Assembly (NCBI GenBank): GCA_025353985.1
Contig: JANXNT010000706.1
Coordinates: 1-7,015, forward strand
Length of the DNA: 7,015 nucleotides
Source of the DNA: Limnoglobus sp.
Lineage (GTDB): Bacteria > Planctomycetota > Planctomycetia > Gemmatales > Gemmataceae
Reading direction: 5' to 3'
Below, in pieces: positions 1-6,617 of the stretch (positions within the stretch are counted from its first letter, which is position 1; each line of letters starts with the position of its first letter). The translations under genes were made by a program, and so were the position numbers. The notes below the pieces were generated by a model, which was given only the letters and a program-made list of their open reading frames with translations, had not been told where the DNA came from and ran no database searches.

Positions 1-1
1 C

Positions 2-199
2 CAGGCACAGAAATTCCAAGATCCTGCTTATCAACAAACGATACGCAAAGCCAAATCGCCGATGATCGCAGCCCGACTGGGACGCGACCGAAAGCAGAAG
101 TTACGTCGTGACTGGGAATCGGAAGCGGCAAGAACAGGCTCGGGCACATTCTCGTTCAGGTCCGAGAATCGATCCGTAATATTAACCTACCTGTCGTGA
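2..199 (+). CDS. Possible C-terminal fragment of an unidentified plus-strand protein
   Basis: One plus frame is open from the left edge to TGA at 197-199, giving 65 residues beginning QAQKFQDPAYQQ, with a basic middle (AARLGRDRKQKLRRDW) and the end NRSVILTYLS. No start codon is needed because the gene would begin outside the window; an internal ATG lies at 62. It is rich in K, R and Q. Third-position GC looks lower than in the neighbouring genes, and the opposite strand is open too, so coding is uncertain. I do not recognise the protein. If real, it would converge with the ROK gene with about 95 bases between them. Confidence 0.22.
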   Translation, partial: QAQKFQDPAYQQTIRKAKSPMIAARLGRDRKQKLRRDWESEAARTGSGTFSFRSENRSVILTYLS

Positions 200-242
200 A
201 CTGACCCGCACTGAACTGACTCGGCGGCCTAGGGGACTGAAC
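197..242 (+). repeat. Short direct repeats TGAACTGAC
   Basis: TGAACTGAC occurs at 197-205 and 212-220 with a 15-base period, and the related ACTGAAC occurs at 210-216 and 236-242. They lie in the non-coding stretch left of the ROK gene. They may be chance or a small protein-binding array; no function can be given. Confidence 0.3.
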
Positions 243-294
243 ACGAATCATTAGTCATCTAGCCGTAACTTTTATAATAGCGCCTTCAAGCCTG
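200..294. other. Intergenic stretch left of the ROK gene
   Basis: No open frame of useful length was found here on either strand; the longest minus-strand ATG frame (near 248) has about 31 codons and no family resemblance. The stretch is more AT-rich than the rest around 245-280 and holds the short repeats and the promoter-like block. No terminator with a T run was seen after the ROK gene. Confidence 0.5.
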
Positions 295-298
295 TCAA
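271..298 (-). promoter_or_regulatory. Sigma-70-like promoter candidate reading left
   Basis: On the minus strand TTGACA (298-293) and TATAAA (276-271) are separated by 16 bases, close to the sigma-70 consensus. The -35 box contains the stop codon of the ROK gene. Transcription would run left into a stretch with no certain minus-strand gene. The plus strand also reads TATAAT (273-278) with no good -35 box. Since planctomycete promoters are poorly known and AT-rich blocks occur by chance, confidence is low. Confidence 0.3.
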
Positions 299-1227
299 TT
301 TCGCGTCTCACGCTTTCCCCAGCTTCGACCTTGCGAATGCGGCGGAGCCGATGATCCCGGAATCGCCGCCGCACTCGGCAGCGTGTAACGTTGGGCGATC
401 TCCCAGATGCGTTCGATGAACGTCTCGCCGAGAGCGAGCGTGACGCCGCCGCCGATGACGACGATTTGCGGGCTGAGCAAGTTGACTACGCTGGCAATAG
501 CGGCACCGAGTGCGCGGGCGGCATCGTCGATCAAGAACACCGCAATCGGGTCGTCGCGCTGATAATACTCGGCGAGTTGCGAGCTTTTCACTTTCTCCAG
601 GTCGACGCCTTTCCACTCTTTCCGCACCCGCTTCGGCGAATCGTCGAGGATTTCCTTCGCGCGTTTCATCTGGTATTTCCGGCCCGCGATCGACTCGAGT
701 TCGGTGCCGCGACGCCAGTGGATGATGATGTGGCCAATCTCGCCGGCGTGGCCGTTGAAGCCGTTGTATAGCTCGCCGTTGAGGATCAGCCCGCCGCCCA
801 CGCCGGTACCAACGAAGATGCCGAAGACGTTTTGTGCCCCCTTTGCCGCCCCGTGTGCGAACTCGCCGTACGTGCCCATTCGCACATCGTTTTCGAGGAC
901 GATCGGCCAATTCCAAGTGGGGGGCAGGAGCGGTTTGACGTCCAGATCGCGCCAATCGAGGTTCGGGGCAAAACGGACTTTTGCGGCACCCGGTTCGATT
1001 TGTCCGGGGATGCCGAAGCCCATACCGGAGATTTGGCTCGCGTCGATTTTCGCTTCGAGCAGAACGGAATCGACGGTCTGCGCGACGCGGGCAAACACAC
1101 CGGCAGGGCCGTTTTCCGCACCCGTGGACGTCTTGGCACGGACCAACAATTTCATCGACTCATCGAATAGCCCCGTCAGAATTTTCGTGCCGCCGAGATC
1201 GACGCCAAGCCAGTATGCGTCGCTCAT
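295..1227 (-). CDS. ROK-family sugar kinase-like protein, probably damaged
   Basis: The 310-residue product has the ROK fold pattern: an N-terminal ATP phosphate-binding motif GVDLGGTKI (8-16), GFGIPG (70-75), LENDVRMGTYGE (111-122) with the likely catalytic aspartate 114, GIFVGTGVGGGLILNG (136-151), GHAGEIGH (159-166) and VVIGGGV (256-262). ROK kinases phosphorylate glucose or related sugars with ATP in the cytoplasm; the substrate cannot be read here. Two things are odd. The CxCGxxGC zinc-binding cluster normally following GEIGH is absent, replaced by IIIHWRRGTELESIAG. The usual GDxGxxGxAA C-terminal motif is found only in another frame (see 308-367), so the last 22 or so residues look abnormal. 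The ATG at 1227 is the only possible start, since in-frame TGA codons lie about 40 bases upstream; its ribosome binding site is weak (GGGG, 7 bases upstream). It may be a recent pseudogene or contain a sequencing error. Confidence 0.8.
   Translation of the reverse strand: MSDAYWLGVDLGGTKILTGLFDESMKLLVRAKTSTGAENGPAGVFARVAQTVDSVLLEAKIDASQISGMGFGIPGQIEPGAAKVRFAPNLDWRDLDVKPLLPPTWNWPIVLENDVRMGTYGEFAHGAAKGAQNVFGIFVGTGVGGGLILNGELYNGFNGHAGEIGHIIIHWRRGTELESIAGRKYQMKRAKEILDDSPKRVRKEWKGVDLEKVKSSQLAEYYQRDDPIAVFLIDDAARALGAAIASVVNLLSPQIVVIGGGVTLALGETFIERIWEIAQRYTLPSAAAIPGSSAPPHSQGRSWGKRETRN
308..367 (-). pseudogene. Displaced C-terminal ROK motif in a second frame
   Basis: In the minus frame ending with TGA at 310-308, the 19 codons from 367 read GDSGIIGSAAFARSKLGKA, which resembles the normal ROK ending (GDDAGxxGAAxLA). 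The main frame instead reads IPGSSAPPHSQG and on to the TGA at 297-295. The two frames differ by a missing base count of 1 modulo 3. From memory of ROK proteins about ten residues usually separate the 'LPxAA' of the previous helix from this motif, and here they are absent. A short out-of-frame deletion near the GCGGCGGCG run (372-364) would explain both (inference). Confidence 0.55.
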
Positions 1228-1253
1228 AACCGTACCCCGTGGTGTGCAATGTT

Positions 1254-1298
1254 TGCCATTCGGTCATCATATGCGACCGCTCCCGTTGCGGAATGGCA
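1254..1298. repeat. Inverted repeat between trpF and the ROK gene
   Basis: TGCCATTC (1254-1261) and GAATGGCA (1291-1298) are perfect 8-base inverted arms. Inside them CGGTC (1261-1265) and GACCG (1275-1279) could form a smaller stem. GTGTGC (1242-1247) and GCACAC (1296-1301) add weaker outer symmetry. There is no T run, so a plain terminator is unlikely; an operator, mRNA stem or attenuator is possible. A TATGAT box (1271-1266, minus) lies in the loop but lacks a good -35 partner. Confidence 0.35.
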
Positions 1299-1314
1299 CA
1301 CGGCGTGGGCGACG

Positions 1315-1971
1315 TTATGAGTCGAGTTCCCGTGCGGCACTTCGCGCGTTTGCGACGAATGCGCGGACTTTGCCGGGGTCTTTCACGCCGGGCGAAATCT
1401 CAACGCCACTCGCGACATCAACGCCCCACGGCCGCACGGTGCGAATCGCTTCGGCGACGTTGTCGGGGTTCAAACCGCCCGCCAATATCCACGGGATGCC
1501 AGGGTCGAAGCCGACGAGCAATTCCCACGGTGCGCGATGCCCGGTGCCACCCATCTCACCGGCCACGTACGAATCGATGAGCACCGCCGACGGCGTGTGG
1601 CCGCGTTCGTGCATCTGCGAGATAAATGCGCTAATGGCAACGAGCGAAGCGGCATCTTTGACGCGAAATGCGGGGAGGTGTGCGAACGGGAAACTGTCGT
1701 CGGTGGGCGGCGAATCGTCGTAAGTCTGGATGCTTCGCAAGCCGAGTTGGAACGCGATTGCGGTCGCTCGCCGCAACGGCATTTGCACGAATACGCCCAC
1801 CGGCGCGACGAACGGCGAGAGCACGCGAAGGATCGCCGCCGCGGCATGAGGGTCGAGATACCGCGACGATTTCGCGTAGAAATTCAAGCCGATCGCGTCC
1901 GCACCGGCTTCGGCGGCGAACGCAGCATCGGCGGGGGTGGTCACGCCGCAAATCTTTACGCGGATCGGCAA
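1315..1971 (-). CDS. trpF: Phosphoribosylanthranilate isomerase
   Basis: The 218-residue product has the length and motifs of TrpF, a cytoplasmic (beta/alpha)8-barrel enzyme. It converts N-(5-phosphoribosyl)anthranilate to the carboxyphenylamino-deoxyribulose phosphate in tryptophan synthesis. Visible motifs are VKICGV (5-10) with the catalytic cysteine at 8, GADAIGLNF (23-31) with SSR (35-37), VGVFV (58-62), LID (131-133) with the likely catalytic aspartate 133, and the phosphate-binding GGTG (141-144). AGGLNPDNV (164-172) and VASGVEISPGVKD (186-198) complete the barrel. The usual QLHG stretch reads QTYDD (82-86), so a commonly conserved histidine is missing. The start must be TTG at 1971: an in-frame TAG lies four codons upstream and the next methionine would remove the catalytic cysteine. 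The gene sits 9 bases after the DUF4340 stop and no other trp gene is visible. Confidence 0.93.
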   Translation of the reverse strand: MPIRVKICGVTTPADAAFAAEAGADAIGLNFYAKSSRYLDPHAAAAILRVLSPFVAPVGVFVQMPLRRATAIAFQLGLRSIQTYDDSPPTDDSFPFAHLPAFRVKDAASLVAISAFISQMHERGHTPSAVLIDSYVAGEMGGTGHRAPWELLVGFDPGIPWILAGGLNPDNVAEAIRTVRPWGVDVASGVEISPGVKDPGKVRAFVANARSAARELDS

Positions 1972-1983
1972 AGTGTCACTCTA
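1969..1983 (-). promoter_or_regulatory. Junction of the DUF4340 stop and the trpF TTG start
   Basis: On the minus strand the DUF4340 gene ends with TAG (1983-1981), nine bases follow, and trpF begins with TTG (1971-1969) in the same frame. A weak ribosome binding site, GAGTG (1981-1977), overlaps the stop codon and lies 5 bases before TTG. This suggests that trpF translation depends on ribosomes finishing the upstream gene (inference). Confidence 0.5.
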
Positions 1984-4407
1984 TTTCTGAAGCGAACCCG
2001 GCTTCTCGCGGTAGGTTCGGAAGTCGACGGTCGAGACGCTCAGTACCTCGTCTTTGCGTGCGGAACAGGTCGCAAAATAGTTCGCGCCGCCGTCGGTGTC
2101 GTTCCCGAGTGTCAGCACGATCGGCGTGCCGCCTTCGATATCGATCGTGACTTCAAGGCTGTTTGCGGCGGTGTTGATGTCGAAACCTTGCTCCGGTTTC
2201 GCGGCTCCGCCGACGAACGCGGCTGCACGGGGCGCGGTCAGCACGCCGAGCAATGCGTTGAGCTTTGTGGCATCGACGGCGAACGCGGCGGGCGATTTCG
2301 ACGTGGTCCAGTCGCTGCCTTTTTTCTCGAATGCATACTCGACCGGCCCACCGAAGAGTTGCTTCCAGCCACGGAGTTTGATGCCCTTTACCTTGGCCAC
2401 ATCGAGCGTGTAAATCGTCGGGTCTCGGAGATCGACGGCGAAGCGGTTGAAGTTTTCGACGGGGACGGTCATCGCAGCAGTACGCCCCGATTGACGGACG
2501 TAAACCCGCGTTTTGTCGTCGGTTTCGTTGCCGAATTCGTAGGTGCGTTCTTTGTCATTCTCGTTGTTCAAACCGATTGTCACCTTCATACGCGGTGTGG
2601 CACCGAGGCCGAAACGGGCGAGGTCTGGCTCGGGCAGATTCTCCGCCACGATGCGATCCGGCGTCAGCGTGGCCACGACGCCGATCAGGTTACGCAGCTT
2701 GTCGGCATCTGCCGATTGCCCCTTGAGGCGCTCGGGTTTGTCGAAGCTCCAGGTCGATTTTGTGGCATCGAGGTTCAACTCGAATTGTTCGCCACCCTTG
2801 TTGAATGCGAGTTGTTTGGCCGTGCCGGCGACGAACGATTTGAACTTCGGATCGAGGTACGCCAGCCGGTCGCGGGTGGCGAGTGTCAGCACGGTGTCAG
2901 TCAGTTTCAAATCGGATTTCGCGCCTTCAGCGTTGGCCCTGCGAACGAAGACGACGTCGCCTTCCTTCTTGCCGAAGAGTAGTGTCAGCGTCGGCTTACC
3001 GTCGCCTTTGAGCTTCGGGTCGGCGGGTAATTTGTCGGCTTCAGGCGGTGCGGTCGGCTTCTCGATGCCGTCAATCCAGAGCCGGATTTCGGCTTTCTTT
3101 TCCGCATCGGCGAAGGCCGCATCGTTCGGCGTGATAAGGATATCGCGAGCGGCACGCGGCTTCGTCAGCGTGGCGATCAGGTCGTCGATCGCTGGCCCCG
3201 CGATCTGCGGATCGGACGGGCCACCGTAGAGAACCCACTTCTTGATCGGGCCGATGGGCACCTTGCGGGCCTTCACGGTCGAGGTGCCGACGGTGATCTC
3301 GATGGCGTCGATCGCGTCTTTCTTCAGATCGGAAACGAGCGTGCGGTCGCGCAGATCGAACGGGTCGTTGGCAATCCGTGTAAGGGCTTCCGTGCGGTCG
3401 GTCGTCACCTTCATGACGCACGTGTCGCCGGCCACGAGACAAAAGTGTTTGCCCGGCTTGTCGTCGACTTTCTTGCCGATGAACATCACCTCCGGCGGGC
3501 CTTCTTTCGGTGTCAGTTCGATGCGGATCGTTTCCTTGTCGTCGGGTTTGAGGCCGTACTTCTCAAGTGGCTCTGGCGACTCAATGAAGTCGGTGCCATC
3601 GCTAACTTGCATCGCGGTCAGCGCGTTCAGAAGCGGGCGAACGCCGGTGAAGGTTTCGGGCCGTGGCTCAGGGTCACCGGCGGTGTCGGCGAGGCCGTAA
3701 CCGGCGGGTGCGGTGAATCGCCACTCGCCTGCCGAGGTCTGCGTTAGCACGGTTTCTTTGTCGCCTTTTTTGACCTTGATCGATGTCAGCTCGGTCGCCG
3801 CATCGCGTATGTCGGCGGCGATCAATCGCTTCTGGCGGAAGTCGGTCACACCTTTCGCGATCTGCCACGCTTTGCCGTCCGACGTGCCCGCACGAAACAA
3901 CGCTTCGAGGTCGCCACGACGCACTGCCACGGGGACTTTCGGCCGGGTGCCGGTGGTTACGAATGTCACGGCGCGATCCTTGCCAATCGTCGTGTCGCCG
4001 ATGTTAAGCGTGCCGGTTTTCTTTTCGCCCGAATGGAACGTCACGGAAATTGTCGGCTTGTCGAGGCCGTGAATCGTCAGGTTACTCGTGATTTCCGAGT
4101 ACGTCGTCGGCTTCAATTTCAATAGCGAACTCGCGATGGCGTTGACTTGTGCGGAGTCGACTTTCGCCGTCACGGGTTCCTTGAGTTCCCATTTATCCTT
4201 ACCCGCGCGCACGAACAACAATTTCTGTTCGGCTGGCTCGGTGCGTACGATTTCGATGCGGTCGACGTCGGCTTCCTTGAGCCCGGTAAGGGTATCGAGG
4301 AGCACGGCATCGGGCGGCGGTTTGTCGTCGTTCATCGTGGAGATGAGTAAGCCCGCGACGGCGAGAATCAGCACGCCGAAGAGGATCCAAGTCAGTCGGA
4401 AGTTCAT
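1981..4407 (-). CDS. Membrane-anchored DUF4340 multi-repeat protein of the GldF/GldG cluster
   Basis: The 808-residue product starts with a single membrane helix (about residues 7-23) with no clear cleavage site, so it is probably anchored with a large part outside the cytoplasm. The rest is made of diverged repeats. Each has a strand like 'VDRIEIVR', a W followed by 'P', a line such as VDSAQVNAIASSLLKLKP, and then a 'GLDKPTISVTF'-type strand. Units begin near residues 46, 199, 363, 524 and 668; the second-unit counterpart is YGLKPDDKETIRIEL and the fourth is FGLGATPRMKVTIGL. This pattern and the place after a GldG-like gene match the DUF4340 family, whose biochemical role is unknown to me. 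The ATG at 4407 has AAGGG 7 bases upstream and lies 27 bases after the GldG-like stop. Three cysteines (323, 330, 781) are present and no enzyme motif was seen. The family call is fairly sure; the function is not. Confidence 0.83.
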   Translation of the reverse strand: MNFRLTWILFGVLILAVAGLLISTMNDDKPPPDAVLLDTLTGLKEADVDRIEIVRTEPAEQKLLFVRAGKDKWELKEPVTAKVDSAQVNAIASSLLKLKPTTYSEITSNLTIHGLDKPTISVTFHSGEKKTGTLNIGDTTIGKDRAVTFVTTGTRPKVPVAVRRGDLEALFRAGTSDGKAWQIAKGVTDFRQKRLIAADIRDAATELTSIKVKKGDKETVLTQTSAGEWRFTAPAGYGLADTAGDPEPRPETFTGVRPLLNALTAMQVSDGTDFIESPEPLEKYGLKPDDKETIRIELTPKEGPPEVMFIGKKVDDKPGKHFCLVAGDTCVMKVTTDRTEALTRIANDPFDLRDRTLVSDLKKDAIDAIEITVGTSTVKARKVPIGPIKKWVLYGGPSDPQIAGPAIDDLIATLTKPRAARDILITPNDAAFADAEKKAEIRLWIDGIEKPTAPPEADKLPADPKLKGDGKPTLTLLFGKKEGDVVFVRRANAEGAKSDLKLTDTVLTLATRDRLAYLDPKFKSFVAGTAKQLAFNKGGEQFELNLDATKSTWSFDKPERLKGQSADADKLRNLIGVVATLTPDRIVAENLPEPDLARFGLGATPRMKVTIGLNNENDKERTYEFGNETDDKTRVYVRQSGRTAAMTVPVENFNRFAVDLRDPTIYTLDVAKVKGIKLRGWKQLFGGPVEYAFEKKGSDWTTSKSPAAFAVDATKLNALLGVLTAPRAAAFVGGAAKPEQGFDINTAANSLEVTIDIEGGTPIVLTLGNDTDGGANYFATCSARKDEVLSVSTVDFRTYREKPGSLQK

Positions 4408-4414
4408 CGCGGTG

Positions 4415-4419
4415 CCCTT
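4415..4419 (-). promoter_or_regulatory. Ribosome binding site of the DUF4340 gene
   Basis: AAGGG on the minus strand stands 7 bases before the ATG at 4407, within the 27-base gap after the GldG-like gene. Good match and spacing. Confidence 0.6.
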
Positions 4420-4434
4420 TTTACTTACGCCGAG

Positions 4435-6582
4435 TTATTTACGCCGAATCACCCACACGCTCGCGCCGAGACCGACGACGGCGACGAGGATCAACCCGAA
4501 CGGAAGCCAAAACAATCGAAACCCATCGGCGGTTTTGGACATGGTGTATTTGCCGTATGTCTTGTTCGCGATATTCACCGTCGGCCTATCGCGTAACCAG
4601 TTGAGCGCGATGGCCACGAGTTCTGTCGGCGGTTCAACGCCGCGCTGGCGTCGGGCGCTGGCATCGCCGAAACTTGCTCCGCAACCGATGACGACCATCC
4701 GCGGCGTCGGCCCTTCGCTGACGATCGCGGCTAGTGGACGACTTCCATCCCCCGTCGCTCTCACTTTTCGGATGAGATCTCCGTTACCGGGTTTCGACAA
4801 CAACGAAAGCGTTTGTGCGGGGTTTGCAGCCGAGTCGGGGTCGGCCCAAGTGATACGGTTCGGCGGATACGTGGCGAGCAACCAGTCGCATTTGTACGGC
4901 GAAGGCGGACCACCCGGTACCGCGTCTATCGGAACGATTTCGCGGCAATCAGTTAAAATTAGTGGCTTTTGACCGCGTTGATAGGCCAATGCTAAGGGGT
5001 TGTTATCTTGTACGAGTTTCGGATTCGACAAAGCGATTGCATCGGCGTAACTCAGCCCTTGGTAAGGTTGCCCGAAAAGAAACTCTTTCCCGATTTCAAC
5101 TTGATATTCCGCGAGCAAGGCTTCGAGGCCCGTATCGGCAACACCCTTACCGTTAGCGTTGGCATACGGACTAGTGAGCACGATCAGCTTACCCTTTTTG
5201 CCGTCAGCGCGGGGTTCGGTCATATATTTGCGAATGTTCGCAACACCTTCGGGCGAGATGGTTGACTTCGGATCAGCGATGAGAACCGCAGTGGCATCGT
5301 CAGGGATTTTCGTGTCTTTCAAGTCGGGCGTCCACGTCTTCACTTCGATATAGTTTTTGTCGAGCATCGACTTGAGTTCGGTCGCTGGCCGCGGATCTGC
5401 GGTCAGTCGGTTGTTCCCTTGCGGTGCAGGCGTTAGTTCGAGTTCGCCACTGCCTTGCGTGAAAACCACGATTGGCTTCGTTTTACTTTCCGTGAGGAAC
5501 AACATTTCGCGTATCAACTTGCCTTCGCCCTGGAAGATCAGTTGGCGCTCCGCACCTCGTTCGCCTGCCGTTGTCGCGAGGTCGCTCAAGCGGATGTACG
5601 ACGATCGCTTTTCGTCCTCGCCAACAGTGATCAAAATGCCATCGTCGTCGAGGTCGAATTGCGGATACTTCGCCTTCAACGCGGAGAGTTCTTCCTTGTT
5701 CAAAACCGGGTTGAGCGGCTTCACCTGAAATTTCGTCGGGTTGACTTCCTGGCAGGCCGCAAGCAGACGGCGCGTGTCGGCGGGAATCGGGTTGCGCGAG
5801 CCGCCCATTTCTTCGCTGAGCAGCGTGTACGCCTTCACGGGTTGATCGAGGCTCGCGATGTATTTCTTCGTCTCATCGCTGAGCGAGTAAAAGCCCGATT
5901 CGGTCGTATCGAGCTTGTTCGGCAGACGGATCGAAAGGAAAAGATTCCCCACGAGCAGTGCAAATACGAGCAGTAGGCAGGTGAGAATCAGATTGGTTCC
6001 GTACGAAAACTTCCGCAAGATCGGGTCGTTGCGTTCCTCGCTGCGCGCGGGCTGCACGGCAGCGAACACGAGGCCCGCCCCGATGAGGAAAATCAACACT
6101 GGACCGAGTACCCATTGCGCTTGTTTCGATTCGCCCTTTTCGATCCAGTCGGTCATGCTGCCGAACCACGACGCGAACAGCGCGAAGCCGAGCAGCATCG
6201 CCACTGTGCCGATCGTCGTCCCCGCAACGAGGATCGCGATCCGCGCATTTCGCAGCGACATCAACTCGTTGATCGACGGTTGCGAGAACAAGAACCACAA
6301 CCCGACACCCGCTGCGGCGAGTGCCCCGAGGGCACTCGCGGTGGCAATCAAAACGTGATCGATCTTATTCGGGTCCACCGATTCTAATTCGGGTGGTTTC
6401 GCATCGGGCTGGCTCGGGTCGACCGCTTCCACCTTCGCGGCCTTCGGCGAAGATTTGATCGCCTTTTTGGCATAATACCCCGCCGGCACGACCAACAGCG
6501 CCGCAATCAGCAGCAGTATTCCTGCGAACGTCGGTCGGCGATCCGCCACCAGCGAAGTAAACGATTCGGTCTGCGTCGGCAT
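4435..6582 (-). CDS. GldG-like membrane protein of an ABC transport system
   Basis: The 715-residue product resembles GldG / 'ABC-type uncharacterized transport system' proteins. Five hydrophobic segments lie in the N-terminal third (about residues 19-36, 77-99, 114-140, 157-176 and 196-218). A large soluble part follows (about 225-685), then one C-terminal helix (about 689-712) ending in VIRRK. After helix 5 comes the family-like entry LDTTESGFYSLSDETKKYI (224-242) and LDQPVKAYTL, the start of the auxiliary domain. Near the end are MVVIGCGASFGD (629-640) and IALNWLRDRP (658-667), which match the usual GldG tail. The ATG at 6582 is chosen because it has AAGGA 9 bases upstream and is followed by a typical cytoplasmic start; a start at 6666 would overlap the permease gene by 49 bases. 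The protein probably sits with the GldF-like permease in the inner membrane. Five N-terminal helices are more than I expect of classical GldG. Confidence 0.87.
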   Translation of the reverse strand: MPTQTESFTSLVADRRPTFAGILLLIAALLVVPAGYYAKKAIKSSPKAAKVEAVDPSQPDAKPPELESVDPNKIDHVLIATASALGALAAAGVGLWFLFSQPSINELMSLRNARIAILVAGTTIGTVAMLLGFALFASWFGSMTDWIEKGESKQAQWVLGPVLIFLIGAGLVFAAVQPARSEERNDPILRKFSYGTNLILTCLLLVFALLVGNLFLSIRLPNKLDTTESGFYSLSDETKKYIASLDQPVKAYTLLSEEMGGSRNPIPADTRRLLAACQEVNPTKFQVKPLNPVLNKEELSALKAKYPQFDLDDDGILITVGEDEKRSSYIRLSDLATTAGERGAERQLIFQGEGKLIREMLFLTESKTKPIVVFTQGSGELELTPAPQGNNRLTADPRPATELKSMLDKNYIEVKTWTPDLKDTKIPDDATAVLIADPKSTISPEGVANIRKYMTEPRADGKKGKLIVLTSPYANANGKGVADTGLEALLAEYQVEIGKEFLFGQPYQGLSYADAIALSNPKLVQDNNPLALAYQRGQKPLILTDCREIVPIDAVPGGPPSPYKCDWLLATYPPNRITWADPDSAANPAQTLSLLSKPGNGDLIRKVRATGDGSRPLAAIVSEGPTPRMVVIGCGASFGDASARRQRGVEPPTELVAIALNWLRDRPTVNIANKTYGKYTMSKTADGFRLFWLPFGLILVAVVGLGASVWVIRRK

Positions 6583-6591
6583 GAGAGAAAA

Positions 6592-6596
6592 TCCTT
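6592..6596 (-). promoter_or_regulatory. Ribosome binding site of the GldG-like gene
   Basis: On the minus strand AAGGA stands 9 bases before the ATG at 6582, inside the 35-base gap after the permease stop. It decides the start over the in-frame upstream ATG at 6666. Confidence 0.6.
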
Positions 6597-6617
6597 GGTC
6601 GAGTTCGTCTGAGTCGC

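Noticed and set aside
148..169. Hairpin ATTCTCG / CGAGAAT as a terminator
   Set aside because: The stem has only 7 bases, no T run follows on either strand, and it falls inside the possible plus-strand frame.
1261..1279. CGGTC/GACCG stem as a terminator of trpF
   Set aside because: The stem is 5 bases with a 9-base loop and no T run follows on the minus strand.
704..1723. 339-codon plus-strand open frame
   Set aside because: It is antisense to the ROK gene, the gap and trpF, all with clear motifs; its composition is Ser/Arg/Pro-rich as expected of a shadow.
1537..2982. 481-codon plus-strand open frame
   Set aside because: It lies antisense to trpF and the DUF4340 gene, crosses their junction, and has an Arg/Cys/Val-rich composition with no family motif. 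It is a shadow of GC-rich codon use.
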